Below, piece after piece: positions 37,047-45,825 of a DNA stretch of 64,000 nt. The position numbers and the translations under genes were made by a program. The notes under the pieces were generated by a model. It was not told where the DNA came from. It made no database searches and was given only the letters and a program-made list of their open reading frames with translations. Position 1 is the stretch's first letter, and every line of letters begins with the position of its first letter. The stretch comes from Nocardioides flavescens (GTDB lineage Bacteria > Actinomycetota > Actinomycetes > Propionibacteriales > Nocardioidaceae), in contig NZ_WUEK01000004.1 of NCBI RefSeq assembly GCF_009823805.1, forward strand, positions 248,001-312,000. The letters are read 5' to 3'.

Positions 37047-38702
37047 TCAGCTGCTGACCGCGACCTGCGACCAGACGGGGGACCCCTGCGAGGAGGGGAA
37101 GTCGCTCACCTTGTCGGAGGTGACGAACATGTACTTCTCGTAGAACATCGGGATGATCGGCAGCTGCTCGGCGAGGATCTCCTGCGCCTGGCCGTACAGC
37201 GCGATGGCTGCGTCCTGGTCGACCTGGCCGTCGGCCTGCTCGAGCAGGTCGACCACCTCGTCGGGCTGGCTCGCTGAGCAGTTCGTGCACCCGCCGCCGC
37301 CACCGGGGACGAAGAAGGCCCGCAGGGTGTTCTGCTGGCTGGGGTAGAGCGCTCCCCAGCGCGAGAAGTAGGGGCCCTCGAGCTTCGCGTCCGCCCGGAG
37401 CTCGGCGAACTCGGCGAAGTCGGCGGTCGACTTCGTCGTGACCTCGTCGATGCCGAGGTTCTGGCGGAGCTGGTTGGCGTAGGCCTTGTAGAGCTCGTCG
37501 AGACCGAAGCCACCGGGGTAGGTGACGACCATCTCGCCGCTCCAGCCGCCGGCCTCCTCGAGGAGCTGCTTGGCCTTGGTCGGGTCGTAGGTGCACCACT
37601 CGCCGCACACGCCCTCCGGCGTACCGGGCTCGGTGGGCGGGGTGAACGCCGTGGCCGGCTCGAGCTGGCCGCCGTAGATGACGTCGTTGATCGTGTCCCG
37701 GTCGATGGCCATCGAGATGGCCTGGCGGACCCGGACGTCGTCGTAGCGCTCGTCCCAGAGCGGCAGGCCGAGGAAGGCGATGCCAGGGGCCGGGTTGGCG
37801 TAGAAGTGGTCGCCGAACTCCTTCATCGCCGTGGCGATCTTGGCCGGGGCCACGCCGGCGACGTCGACGTTGCCGGCGAGCACGTCGTTGTAGGCCGTCG
37901 AGGTGTCGGCGTAGTTCTTGAACACGATGGACTCGGTCAGCGGTGCGGTGCCGGCGTAGTCGTCGTAGGCGACGACCGTGATGTCCTCGTTCTCCTGGTG
38001 GGGCTCGGTCATCATGTAGGGCCCCTGGCCGACCGGCTGGAGGTTGTAGGCGTCGAGGTCGTCGAAGGCCGACTCCGGTATCGGGAACAGACCGGTCTGG
38101 GCCTGGCTGAGCTGCAGCGGGAACTGACCGTCGGGCGCGGAGAGCGTCACGGTGAAGGTCAGGTCGTCGACCACGGCAAGGCCGCTCATGGTGTCCGTGG
38201 TCGGCTTGCCGCTCTCGGGGTTCAGGTCGTCGTAGCCGGCGATCTCGGCGAGCTGGCCGGAGTTGGCCCAGGCGTTGGGGCCGTAGGCGGTCGCATTCCA
38301 GGCGTCGACGTAGGACGAGGAGGTCACCGGCTCGCCGTTGTGGAAGGTCCAGCCATCCTTGAGCTTGATCGTCCAGGTCGTCGCGTCGTCGCTGGTCACC
38401 GAGTCGGCCGCGGCCATCGTCACAGTGCCGTCGGTCGCGACGTCGGTGAGCGAGGTGTAGAGCGCCATGACCTGGTCGTAGGCGGTGATCTGCTTGCCGG
38501 GGTTGAGGTCGCCCGGCTCGGACTCGGCCACGACCAGGGAGGTCCCGGGCTGCGTGCCGCTCGAGGCCGAGGGCTGGGCGCCGCCGGACTCCTCGGATCC
38601 GGGCTCGTCCCCGGCGGGGACCGAGCACGCTCCGGTCAGAGCGAGAGCGAAGGCAACAGCGACGACTGCCGCACGACGCCTCCGACGGTGGGGATGCTGC
38701 AT
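37047..38702 (-). CDS. Peptide ABC transporter substrate-binding lipoprotein (SBP family 5)
   Basis: A 551-residue lipoprotein. The signal peptide is Arg/His-rich and ends in the lipobox LTGAC (Cys26), followed by a Gly/Ser linker. The family 5 signatures appear in sequence: WTIKLKDGWTFHNGEPVTSS, VRQAISMAIDRDTIND, and YSQAQEILAEQLPIIPMFY-like text near the end. A Cys-bearing glycine loop (GGGGGCTNC) is unusual. It delivers oligopeptides to the permeases. It is the promoter-proximal gene of the import operon; the ATG has GGAGGAG upstream. Confidence 0.92.
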   Translation of the reverse strand: MQHPHRRRRRAAVVAVAFALALTGACSVPAGDEPGSEESGGAQPSASSGTQPGTSLVVAESEPGDLNPGKQITAYDQVMALYTSLTDVATDGTVTMAAADSVTSDDATTWTIKLKDGWTFHNGEPVTSSSYVDAWNATAYGPNAWANSGQLAEIAGYDDLNPESGKPTTDTMSGLAVVDDLTFTVTLSAPDGQFPLQLSQAQTGLFPIPESAFDDLDAYNLQPVGQGPYMMTEPHQENEDITVVAYDDYAGTAPLTESIVFKNYADTSTAYNDVLAGNVDVAGVAPAKIATAMKEFGDHFYANPAPGIAFLGLPLWDERYDDVRVRQAISMAIDRDTINDVIYGGQLEPATAFTPPTEPGTPEGVCGEWCTYDPTKAKQLLEEAGGWSGEMVVTYPGGFGLDELYKAYANQLRQNLGIDEVTTKSTADFAEFAELRADAKLEGPYFSRWGALYPSQQNTLRAFFVPGGGGGCTNCSASQPDEVVDLLEQADGQVDQDAAIALYGQAQEILAEQLPIIPMFYEKYMFVTSDKVSDFPSSQGSPVWSQVAVSS

Positions 38703-38911
38703 GGGTTCTCCTCCTGGGACGTCATCCGGGGCGTGTCGCTCCGGCGCGCGGTCGCCGCGCCCCGCCGACCGCCTCGTTCTGGTCTGATGGAGAGATCCAA
38801 ACCTTCAATGATTTCTGAGAGTTGAGAGTCGTGTTACGTCTCGTGACCGGATCGGGACCCGTCTGGGTCGAGCCCGTGACGACCGATGGGCGCAGACGGG
38901 TCCGCCCCTTC
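38703..38911. other. Divergent intergenic region between the ABC importer and metG
   Basis: About 210 bp. The part next to the SBP gene holds its Shine-Dalgarno. The centre (38780-38835) is locally richer in A+T, with CTCTCA-type direct repeats (minus strand) and TTGAAG as a possible -35 for the operon. The GbsR-type operator, if any, is most likely here. No small gene is seen. Confidence 0.4.
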
Positions 38912-38917
38912 TAGGCT
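38912..38917 (+). promoter_or_regulatory. -10 element TAGGCT of metG
   Basis: TAGGCT is followed by 6 nt and the metG ATG at 38924; there is no Shine-Dalgarno, so the mRNA is probably leaderless. Confidence 0.55.
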
Positions 38918-38923
38918 TCGCTC

Positions 38924-40732
38924 ATGAGCAAGGTCTTGTCCGCCGTCGCCTGGCCGTACGCCAACGGCCCGCGCCACATCGGCCACGTGGCCGGTTTCGG
39001 CGTGCCCTCCGACGTCTTCAGCCGCTACATGCGGATGGCCGGCCACGACGTGCTCATGGTCTCCGGCACCGACGAGCACGGCACCCCGATCCTCGTCGCC
39101 GCCGACGCCGCGGGCGTCACCGCACGCGAGCTCGCCGACACCAACAACGCGCTCATCGTGCAGGACCTCGTCGATCTCGGGCTGTCCTACGACCTGTTCA
39201 CCCGCACCACCACCGGCAACCACTACCGCGTGGTGCAGGAGCTGTTCCGCGGCGTGCACGCCAACGGCTACCTCGTCGAGCAGACGACGTACGGCGCGAT
39301 CTCGCCCTCGACCGGGCGCACGCTGCCCGACCGCTACATCGAGGGCACCTGCCCCATCTGCGGGTACGCCGACGCGCGCGGCGACCAGTGCGACAACTGC
39401 GGCAACCAGCTCGACCCCACCGACCTGCTGGACCCGCGCTCGAAGATCAACGGGGAGACCCCGGAGTTCATCGAGACCCAGCACTTCTTCCTCGACCTCC
39501 CGGCCCTGGCGCAGGCGCTCCAGGACTACCTCGGCGGTCGCGAGGCCTCGGGCACCTGGCGGCCCAACGTCATCAAGTTCTCGCTCAACCTGATCGAGGA
39601 CCTCAAGCCGCGGGCCATGACCCGCGACATCGACTGGGGCATCCCGGTGCCGCTCGACGGGTGGCGCGAGCAGTCGGCCAAGCGGCTCTACGTGTGGTTC
39701 GACGCGGTGGTCGGCTACCTCTCCGCCTCGATCGAGTGGGCCCGGCGCCTGGGCGACCCGGAGCGCTGGCGCGACTGGTGGAACGACCCCGAGGCGTTGT
39801 CCTACTACTTCATGGGCAAGGACAACATCGTCTTCCACAGCGTCATCTGGCCGGCCGAGCTGCTGGCCTACAACGGCGCGGGCGAGCGCGGCGGCGAGGC
39901 GGGGGAGTACGGCACCCTCAACCTGCCCACCGAGGTCGTGAGCTCGGAGTACATGACGATGGAGAGCAAGCAGTTCTCCACCAGCCGCGGTCACGTGATC
40001 CTGGTCGGAGACATGCTCTCGCGCTACCAGCCCGACGCCCTGCGCTACTACATCTGCGCCGCCGGGCCGGAGACCTCCGACGCCGACTTCACCTGGTCGG
40101 ACTTCGTGCTGCGCACCAACTCCGAGCTGGTCGCAGGCTGGGGCAACCTGGTCAACCGCACCGCGACGATGCTCGCGAAGAACTTCGGCGAGATCCCGGC
40201 GGCCGGCGCGCTCGAGCCGGTCGACGAGACGATCCTGGCCACGGTGCGGGCCGGCTTCGACTCGGTCGGTGACCTCGTCGGGCGCCAGCGCCTGCGCGCC
40301 GGCATCGCCGAGGCGATGCGGGTGGTCGGCGAGGTGAACAAGTACCTCACCGTCACCGAGCCCTACAAGATGAAGGACGAGTCCCAGCGCGAGCGGCTCG
40401 CCACCGTGCTGCACGTCGCCGCGCAGTGCGTGGTCGACTGCAACACCCTGCTGGCGCCATTCCTGCCGCACTCGGCCAACCTCGTGCACGCCGCGCTCGG
40501 CGGCGAGGGCGAGTTCATGCCGATGCCGCGCATCGAGACCGTCGAGGAGCTCGACACCGACAACGGCGCCGGGCTCGCGACGTACCCCGTCATCACCGGC
40601 GACTACTCCGCGACCCCGTCGTGGCAGTCGCACCCGGTCCGTGTCGGCGCCCCCGTCGCCAAGCCCACGCCGATCTTCACCAAGCTCGACCCCTCGGTCG
40701 TCGAGGAGGAGCTCGCCCGCCTGGAGAAGTGA
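38924..40732 (+). CDS. metG: Methionine-tRNA ligase
   Basis: A 602-residue class I aminoacyl-tRNA synthetase that charges tRNA-Met. The HIGH motif is in [15 protein letters not shown] (residues about 13-20). A zinc-knuckle insert with [18 protein letters not shown] follows (about 143-160). [10 protein letters not shown] and [15 protein letters not shown] are family blocks. The KMSKS position reads KQFSTSRG (about 346), so the second Lys is Thr, as in some members of this MetG branch. The anticodon-binding helical domain is at the end, without the C-terminal tRNA-binding extension. Start is set by the TAGGCT element. Confidence 0.96.
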   Translation: MSKVLSAVAWPYANGPRHIGHVAGFGVPSDVFSRYMRMAGHDVLMVSGTDEHGTPILVAADAAGVTARELADTNNALIVQDLVDLGLSYDLFTRTTTGNHYRVVQELFRGVHANGYLVEQTTYGAISPSTGRTLPDRYIEGTCPICGYADARGDQCDNCGNQLDPTDLLDPRSKINGETPEFIETQHFFLDLPALAQALQDYLGGREASGTWRPNVIKFSLNLIEDLKPRAMTRDIDWGIPVPLDGWREQSAKRLYVWFDAVVGYLSASIEWARRLGDPERWRDWWNDPEALSYYFMGKDNIVFHSVIWPAELLAYNGAGERGGEAGEYGTLNLPTEVVSSEYMTMESKQFSTSRGHVILVGDMLSRYQPDALRYYICAAGPETSDADFTWSDFVLRTNSELVAGWGNLVNRTATMLAKNFGEIPAAGALEPVDETILATVRAGFDSVGDLVGRQRLRAGIAEAMRVVGEVNKYLTVTEPYKMKDESQRERLATVLHVAAQCVVDCNTLLAPFLPHSANLVHAALGGEGEFMPMPRIETVEELDTDNGAGLATYPVITGDYSATPSWQSHPVRVGAPVAKPTPIFTKLDPSVVEEELARLEK

Positions 40733-40741
40733 CGTCCGATC

Positions 40742-40830
40742 GATGGTTGAGGAGGCGCGCCAGCGCCGTCTCGAAACCACCCGGCTCGTGAGGTGGCTTC
40801 GAGACAGGACTTCGTCCTTCCTCAACCACC
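40742..40830. repeat. Dispersed repeat: two units in inverted orientation
   Basis: Left unit GATGGTTGAGGAGG..GTCTCGAAACCAC and right unit GGTGGCTTCGAGACAGGAC..CTCAACCACC face each other, with the same ends as the copy at 28080. It lies between metG and the AtoE-type transporter and may act as a transcription barrier. Confidence 0.85.
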
Positions 40831-40886
40831 GGGATCCGGACCTCGCCGGTCCGACCGTCGGCGGCAGTTCTGCTTGACTGCCGCGC

Positions 40887-42338
40887 ATGGCTTCGACGTC
40901 CTCCCCAGCGCCCCAGCCCGCATCCTCCGACCAGCGCGAGCGCGGACTCGCGCGCTTCGCGCAGAAGTCGGCGGCGTGGACGGAGAAGTGGTTCCCCGAC
41001 GCCTACGTGTTCGCGCTGGCCGGAGTGGTCGTCGTGGCGGTGGCGGCGATGGTCAACGGCGCCAGTCCGGTCACGGTGGTGGAGACGTTCGGCGGTGGGT
41101 TCTGGGACCTGACGGCGTTCACGCTGCAGATGGCGATGGTCGTGCTCACCGGGTACGTCGTGGCGACGTCGGGCCCGGTCGCCCGGATCATCGAGCGGAT
41201 CGCGCTCGTGCCTTCGACGCCGCGCGGGGCGGTGGCCTTCATGGCGCTGCTGTCGTGCCTGGTCTCGATGCTCAACTGGGGTCTCAGCCTGGTCTTCAGC
41301 GGGCTGCTGGCGCGCGCCATCGCGCGGCGCCCCGACCTGCGCAGCGACTACCGCGCGCTCGGCGCGGCGGCGTACCTCGGTCTCGGCGCCGTGTGGGCGC
41401 TCGGGCTGTCGTCGTCCGCGGCCCAGCTGCAGGCGACGCCGGCCTCGCTGCCGCCGGAGCTGCTCGAGATCACCGGGGTGCTCGACTTCGGCGACACGAT
41501 CCTGACCTGGCAGTCGCTGCTGATGGCGGCGGTGCTGATCGCGCTCTCGGTGGCGGTCGCCTGGGCCTCGGCGCCCCAGGGCGCCGCGGTGCGCACCGCC
41601 GAGGAGATGGAGATCGACCTCTCCGACGACGTGCAGCCGCCAGCGGAGCGCACCCGGCCGGGGGAGTGGCTCGAGCACTCGCGGATCCTGCCCGCGCTGC
41701 TCGGCCTGCTGACCCTCGGCTGGCTGGTGCACCAGCTCGCGACGCTGCCGTTCCTGACCGTCATCAGCAACCTCAACGGCTACCTCATGGTCTTCCTGAT
41801 CCTGGGCCTGGTGCTCCACGGCACCCCGCGCGGCTTCCTCAACGCCGTCGCCCGAGCGGTGCCGACCACGGCCGGCGTGCTCGTGCAGTTCCCGTTGTAC
41901 GCCGCGATGGCGGCGGTGCTGACCCGGGCCGACGGCCGGGGCGGGGTGACGGTCTCCGAGCACCTGGCCGACCTGTTCACCAGCGTCGGCGGAGGAGGGG
42001 CCTTCGCCGTCGTGATCGCGCTCTACACCGCCCTGCTCGGGATCCTCGTGCCCTCCGGCGGCGGCAAGTGGCTGGTCGAGGCGCCGTACGTCATGCAGTC
42101 GGCGACCGACGTGGGCATGAACCTCGGCTGGACCGTCCAGATCTACAACGCCGCCGAGGCGCTGCCCAACCTGGTCAACCCCTTCTTCATGCTGCCGCTG
42201 CTCGCGGTGCTCGGGCTGCGCGCGCGTGACCTGGTGGGGTTCACGTTCCTGCAGTTCCTCTTCCACCTGCCGGTGGTGCTGCTCCTGCTGTGGCTGCTCG
42301 GCACGACGTTCGAGTTCGTGCCGCCGGTGATGCCCTGA
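40887..42338 (+). CDS. Short-chain fatty acid transporter (AtoE/TIGR00366 family)
   Basis: A 483-residue integral membrane protein with about 12 helices. It begins with a charged segment and KWFPDAYVFALAGVVVVAVA, the usual opening of AtoE-type carriers. SCLVSMLNWGLSLVFSGLLA and LLGILVPSGGGKWLVEAPYV (with QSATDVGMNLGWTVQIYNAA) are family-specific. It likely imports acetoacetate or short-chain fatty acids. No acetoacetate catabolism genes are adjacent, so substrate is inferred from the family. A TTGACT element 7 nt before the ATG is a loose -10. Confidence 0.9.
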   Translation: MASTSSPAPQPASSDQRERGLARFAQKSAAWTEKWFPDAYVFALAGVVVVAVAAMVNGASPVTVVETFGGGFWDLTAFTLQMAMVVLTGYVVATSGPVARIIERIALVPSTPRGAVAFMALLSCLVSMLNWGLSLVFSGLLARAIARRPDLRSDYRALGAAAYLGLGAVWALGLSSSAAQLQATPASLPPELLEITGVLDFGDTILTWQSLLMAAVLIALSVAVAWASAPQGAAVRTAEEMEIDLSDDVQPPAERTRPGEWLEHSRILPALLGLLTLGWLVHQLATLPFLTVISNLNGYLMVFLILGLVLHGTPRGFLNAVARAVPTTAGVLVQFPLYAAMAAVLTRADGRGGVTVSEHLADLFTSVGGGGAFAVVIALYTALLGILVPSGGGKWLVEAPYVMQSATDVGMNLGWTVQIYNAAEALPNLVNPFFMLPLLAVLGLRARDLVGFTFLQFLFHLPVVLLLLWLLGTTFEFVPPVMP

Positions 42339-42357
42339 CCTGCGCGGGGATGTCGGG

Positions 42358-42810
42358 TCAGGCCCCGCGGCGCCGCCACTCGATCGCGGGGCAGGTGTCC
42401 ATGACCATGGCGAGGCCGGCCGCCGTCGTGCGCTCGAACGCCGCCTCGTCGACGACCCCGAGCTGCAGCCACACTCCGCGCGCGCCGATGGTGACGGCCT
42501 GGTCGGCGAACTCCCCGGCGGCCTCGGAGCGCCGGAACACGTCGACGACGTCGACCGGGAACGGCACGTCGGCGAGGCTGGCGTAGCCCCGCTCGCCGAG
42601 CACCTCGAACTCCGGGTCGTCGGCGGCCGCGGGGTGGATCGGCACGACCGTCTTGCCGCGCTCCTGCAGCAGCGAGGCGATGGAGTACGCCGTGCGGGTG
42701 CGGTCGCCCGAGAGTCCCACGACGGCCCAGACCTCACAGTCGTCGAGCATCAGTCTCACCGCGGCGGGGTCCTGCCAGTCCTGTGTCGGCTCCTGCGTCG
42801 GCGTGGCCAT
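42358..42810 (-). CDS. CoA-binding domain protein (YccU family)
   Basis: A 150-residue Rossmann-fold protein. VWAVVGLSGDRTRTAYSIAS (about 26-45) is the nucleotide/CoA-binding loop. VVPIHPAAADDPEFEVLGER, DVVDVFRRSEAAGEFADQAV and VWLQLGVVDEAA follow the family order. Such single-domain proteins resemble the CoA-binding part of succinyl-CoA synthetase; their role is unknown. The ATG follows GGAGGC, and TACTGT lies 6 nt upstream as a -10. Confidence 0.87.
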   Translation of the reverse strand: MATPTQEPTQDWQDPAAVRLMLDDCEVWAVVGLSGDRTRTAYSIASLLQERGKTVVPIHPAAADDPEFEVLGERGYASLADVPFPVDVVDVFRRSEAAGEFADQAVTIGARGVWLQLGVVDEAAFERTTAAGLAMVMDTCPAIEWRRRGA

Positions 42811-42995
42811 GCCTCCACAGTAGGCGGCGTCGAGCGGGGTCAGGGGTGACTAGACACTTTTGACCAGGTCGCCCTGACACTTTCGGGTGAGTCTGGACGA
42901 ATTGCTCCGATCGGAGTGAGATTCCGGTCATACATTGCTGCCATGCGCAGTGTGTAGCGCTGTCCCTCCCCTCCCTTTGGCACGAAGGAGAACCC
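42811..42995. promoter_or_regulatory. Promoter region of the secreted-protein genes, with palindrome and mini-ORF
   Basis: The stretch is noticeably poorer in G+C than the genes. TACATT (42931-42936) is a good -10. CTCCGATCGGAG (42905-42916) is a perfect 12-bp palindrome about 14 bp upstream of it and may be an operator. Transcription would begin near 42943, exactly at an ATG that opens a four-codon ORF (Met-Arg-Ser-Val-stop, 42943-42957). The secreted gene follows, with AAGGAG at correct distance from its own ATG. Confidence 0.4.
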
Positions 42996-43916
42996 ATGTC
43001 CCTGAACCGCCTTTCGCGGCTCCTCGTCAGCGGCGCTGCGGCGACCGCTCTCACCGCGGGCGGCCTCGCGGTCACCGCCACCCCGGCCCAGGCCGCCACG
43101 GCCACCGGCTCGGCGTCCTACACCTGCGTCAACCCGCTCGGCGGCCTGCTGCCGGGACCCCTCTCCGCTCTCGGCAACAGCTTCACCCTTCCGGCGAAGT
43201 TCACCCTGCAGAACCTCCCCGAGACGCTGACCGCCAACGTCCCGGTGCCGGCCGGTGTCCCGATCGTCGGCACGTTCTCGCTGCCGTCGAACCTCAACGG
43301 TGGTCTGCTCGGACCGCTGGTCACCTCACTCTCGCTGACCCTCAACAACGCGCTCGGCGGGACGCCTCTGGCGCCGGTCAGCACGCAGTTCAGCGGCGTG
43401 GCGACCCAGGTGTCGAATGGCGAGGCTCAGATCACCGGCACGCTCGGCGCGTTCACGCCCAGCGCTGACGGGCTCCCTCTGCCGATCCCGACGTCGTTCG
43501 ACGCGAGTCTGCTGACCGGCGTGCTTGCGCCGCTCGGAGTGAAGTGCACCTACAACCCGGGCACCGCGGTCTTCACCGGCGGCACGGGCGGCACCGGGAC
43601 CGGCACGGGCACCGGCGGCATCAGTGTCGCCAAGCAGGGCGCGACCATCAAGGCCAAGGGCAAGAAGAAGATCAAGCTCGGCCAGAAGGCCGTCGTGACC
43701 GTCAAGGTCAAGACCAGCGCCGGCCAGAAGGGCGTCGGCCAGGTCAAGGTCAAGGCCAAGGGTCAGAAGGCCAAGGTCAAGAACCTCAAGAACGGCAAGA
43801 TCCGCTTCGTCATCAAGAAGCTGCGCGCCGGCAAGCAGAAGATCAAGTTCACCTTCCTCGGCAACAGCTACACCAACGCCGCGAAGAAGAGCTTCGTCGT
43901 CCGCGTGATGCGCTGA
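42996..43916 (+). CDS. Secreted protein with DUF6801-like region and Lys-rich Ig-like C-terminus
   Basis: A 306-residue exported protein. The signal peptide ends at TPAQAA (cleavage near residue 33). The mature N-terminal half (YTCVNPLGGLL, then FTLPAKFTLQNLPETLTANV and VPVPAGVPIVGTFSLP) resembles a DUF6801-type beta domain with two Cys about 140 residues apart. A Gly/Thr hinge is followed by a strongly basic Ig-like domain of about 95 residues with very many Lys and few acidic residues. It is probably wall-associated, held by charge to anionic polymers. It is a tandem paralogue of the next gene. Function unknown. Confidence 0.7.
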   Translation: MSLNRLSRLLVSGAAATALTAGGLAVTATPAQAATATGSASYTCVNPLGGLLPGPLSALGNSFTLPAKFTLQNLPETLTANVPVPAGVPIVGTFSLPSNLNGGLLGPLVTSLSLTLNNALGGTPLAPVSTQFSGVATQVSNGEAQITGTLGAFTPSADGLPLPIPTSFDASLLTGVLAPLGVKCTYNPGTAVFTGGTGGTGTGTGTGGISVAKQGATIKAKGKKKIKLGQKAVVTVKVKTSAGQKGVGQVKVKAKGQKAKVKNLKNGKIRFVIKKLRAGKQKIKFTFLGNSYTNAAKKSFVVRVMR

Positions 43917-43954
43917 CGTTCCCGCACCTCTCCGCAGCTCCACCCAGCTCCACC

Positions 43955-43987
43955 CGTCCGGCCGGTGCCCTCGGCACCGGCCGGACG
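43955..43987 (+). terminator. Hairpin between the tandem secreted-protein genes
   Basis: A 15-bp stem (outer pair C/G, then GTCCGGCCGGTGCC and its complement) with a 3-nt CTC loop, 38 nt after the first gene's stop. It should reduce transcription into the second paralogue. Confidence 0.65.
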
Positions 43988-44013
43988 TGCTCCCGCGCGC
44001 CCACACCGCATCC

Positions 44014-44027
44014 CGAGGGATCCCTCG
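44014..44027 (+). promoter_or_regulatory. Palindrome covering the ribosome binding site of the second paralogue
   Basis: CGAGGGATCCCTCG is perfectly palindromic and ends one base before the ATG at 44029. The only Shine-Dalgarno (GAGGGA) is in its left half, so a CGAGG-GATC-CCTCG hairpin would hide it. Low translation or regulated opening is possible. Confidence 0.4.
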
Positions 44028-44028
44028 C

Positions 44029-44988
44029 ATGTCCGTCTCCTCCCGCCCGCGCTGCCGGGCCCGCGGCGTCACTGCCACCCTGACCGCCGCACTCACCGCG
44101 GCCGCGACCCTCACGATCGCCACCGCGGCCCCGGCCTCCGCCGCCTCGGCGACCGTGACCGGCACCTACACCTGCTCCAGCCCGCTCGGCACCGTGCCGC
44201 TCCTCGGCGGCGTCGTGGGGCCGCTGACGACCTTCAAGGTGCCCGCGACCTACAGCCTGCCGAGCCTGCCCGACACCCTCACCGCCAACGTGCCGGTGCC
44301 CGCCGGCATCCCGGTGCTCGGCACCCTCGACCTCAGCGGCGCCGGACTCGGTGCGGCGCTGACGAGCCTGCAGGTCACCTCCCTGCGCGCCTTCGACGGC
44401 ACCCCGCTGGCCCCGGTCGGAGTCACCCTGGCCCCGGCCACGACGCCCGTCGTCGGCGGGGTCGCGTCCCTGTCCGGCACGCTCGGCGGCTTCACCCCGG
44501 GTCCCGGCGCGCTGCCCGTGCCCGTGCCCACGTCCTTCGACATCGGGCCCGCCACGCCCGTGCTCGGCGCGCTGGGCGTGCACTGCGACCTCGACCCGGG
44601 CTACCTCGTGCTCCCGGGCGACCCCGGCGGCGGCAAGTCCGGCGCCGGCACGGGCGGCGGCATCGTGACGACCCCCGGCGGCGGTGGCTACGTCAACGTC
44701 GGCAAGCAGACCGCCCGCATCCGGGCCAGAGGCGCGAAGGTGCTGTGGGCCGGTCACCGCGCGGCGTACGTCGTCACCGTGACGACGTCGGCGGGCCAGC
44801 AGGGGGCCGGCCGGGTCACGGTGCGCGGCTCCGGCGCGAAGGTCGCGAAGACCCTGCGCGGCGGTCGCGCCCGCGTCGTCGTCAAGGGCCTCCGGCCCGG
44901 CACGCGGGTGCTGCGCTTCGCCTACGCCGGCAACGACTGGACCGAGCCGGCGACACGTCAGGTGAAGGTGCGCGTCCTGCCGCGCTGA
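44029..44988 (+). CDS. Secreted protein, tandem paralogue with Arg-rich Ig-like C-terminus
   Basis: A 319-residue exported protein. The signal peptide ends at PASAAS (near residue 38). The mature part aligns by eye along its full length with the upstream protein (YTCSSPLG, LPDTLTANVPVPAGIPVLGT, GTPLAPVGVTL, GALPVPVPTSFD), including both Cys. The hinge is Gly-rich, and the last 95 residues form the same Ig-like domain but with Arg, not Lys, as the main basic residue. It arose by duplication and has diverged in charge chemistry. ATG 44029 is preferred to the upstream in-frame ATG 43987 because the signal peptide then starts correctly. Function unknown. Confidence 0.7.
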   Translation: MSVSSRPRCRARGVTATLTAALTAAATLTIATAAPASAASATVTGTYTCSSPLGTVPLLGGVVGPLTTFKVPATYSLPSLPDTLTANVPVPAGIPVLGTLDLSGAGLGAALTSLQVTSLRAFDGTPLAPVGVTLAPATTPVVGGVASLSGTLGGFTPGPGALPVPVPTSFDIGPATPVLGALGVHCDLDPGYLVLPGDPGGGKSGAGTGGGIVTTPGGGGYVNVGKQTARIRARGAKVLWAGHRAAYVVTVTTSAGQQGAGRVTVRGSGAKVAKTLRGGRARVVVKGLRPGTRVLRFAYAGNDWTEPATRQVKVRVLPR

Positions 44989-45011
44989 GACCCTGCGTGA
45001 GCCCCCGACCG

Positions 45012-45017
45012 TAGAGT
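45012..45017 (+). promoter_or_regulatory. -10 element TAGAGT of the dienelactone hydrolase gene
   Basis: TAGAGT is followed by 7 nt and the ATG at 45025, without a Shine-Dalgarno. Confidence 0.55.
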
Positions 45018-45024
45018 CGGGGCC

Positions 45025-45765
45025 ATGGGCGAGCGCATCGAGATCCAGGCGGCCGACGGCACCGCGGAGGCCTACCTCACCGGAGAGGCGGGCGCCCCGG
45101 GCGTCCTGCTCTACGTCGACGCGATCGGGCTGCGCCCGCAGATCGAGTCGATGGCCGACCGCATCGCGTCGTGGGGCCACGTCGTGCTCGCGCCGCACGT
45201 CTTCTACCGCGACGGCTCGGCCGCCGAGCTGGCTCCGCAGGGCGACCTGCGCGAGCCGGGTGAGCGTGAGGCGTTCTTCGCGAGCGGAGTGATGGACCGC
45301 GTGGGTGCGCTGACCCCGGACCGCTCGGAGCCCGACGCCGAGGCGTGGATGCGCACCCTGCTCGAGCACGCGGGCGACGGCCCGGTGGCGACGACCGGTT
45401 ACTGCATGGGCGCCCGGCTCGCCGTACGCACGGCCGGACAGTTCCCCGGCACGGTCGGCGCCGTGGGTGGCTGGCACGGCGGCGGTCTGGTGACCGACGG
45501 GGACGACAGCCCCCACCTGGCGATCGCGGCGAGCACCGCCGAGTTCGCGTTCGGCCACGCCGACCAGGACGGCTCGATGCCGCTCGAAGCGGTGGAGGCG
45601 CTCGAGGCGGCGCTGCAGGACGCCGGTCGCCCCCACGTCAACGAGATCTACGCCGGGGCGCCCCACGGCTACACGATGGCCGACACCTCGATGTACGACG
45701 AGGGCGCGGCCGAGCGGCACTTCCGCGAGCTGCAGGCGCTGCTCTCACGTGCGCTCGGTGGGTGA
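45025..45765 (+). CDS. Dienelactone hydrolase family protein
   Basis: A 246-residue alpha/beta hydrolase. The nucleophile is Cys in ATTGYCMGARLAVR (about residue 131), the typical DLH feature. A late His in GAPHGYTMAD and an Asp in GHADQDGSMP could complete the triad. YVDAIGLRPQIESMADRIAS is the family N-terminal block. DLH proteins hydrolyse lactones such as dienelactone, but no aromatic pathway genes are nearby. It precedes dps by 60 nt on the same strand. Confidence 0.9.
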   Translation: MGERIEIQAADGTAEAYLTGEAGAPGVLLYVDAIGLRPQIESMADRIASWGHVVLAPHVFYRDGSAAELAPQGDLREPGEREAFFASGVMDRVGALTPDRSEPDAEAWMRTLLEHAGDGPVATTGYCMGARLAVRTAGQFPGTVGAVGGWHGGGLVTDGDDSPHLAIAASTAEFAFGHADQDGSMPLEAVEALEAALQDAGRPHVNEIYAGAPHGYTMADTSMYDEGAAERHFRELQALLSRALGG

Positions 45766-45792
45766 CTCCGAGCACCACCCGTCGTGGCCCGT

Positions 45793-45824
45793 TATCGTCG
45801 TCGCCGCTCCGGTTACCGGAGCGG
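45793..45824 (+). promoter_or_regulatory. dps promoter and 9-bp-arm inverted repeat in the leader
   Basis: TATCGT (45793-45798) is a -10. Its start point would fall at about 45805, at the left edge of a perfect inverted repeat with arms CCGCTCCGG and CCGGAGCGG around TTA (45804-45824). The right arm holds the only GGAG and ends one base before the dps ATG. It could be an operator or a translation-blocking hairpin. Confidence 0.5.
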
Positions 45825-45825
45825 C

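Noticed and set aside
38834..40888. Minus-strand ORF of 684 codons
   Set aside because: Antisense shadow of metG, with no motif or ribosome binding site.
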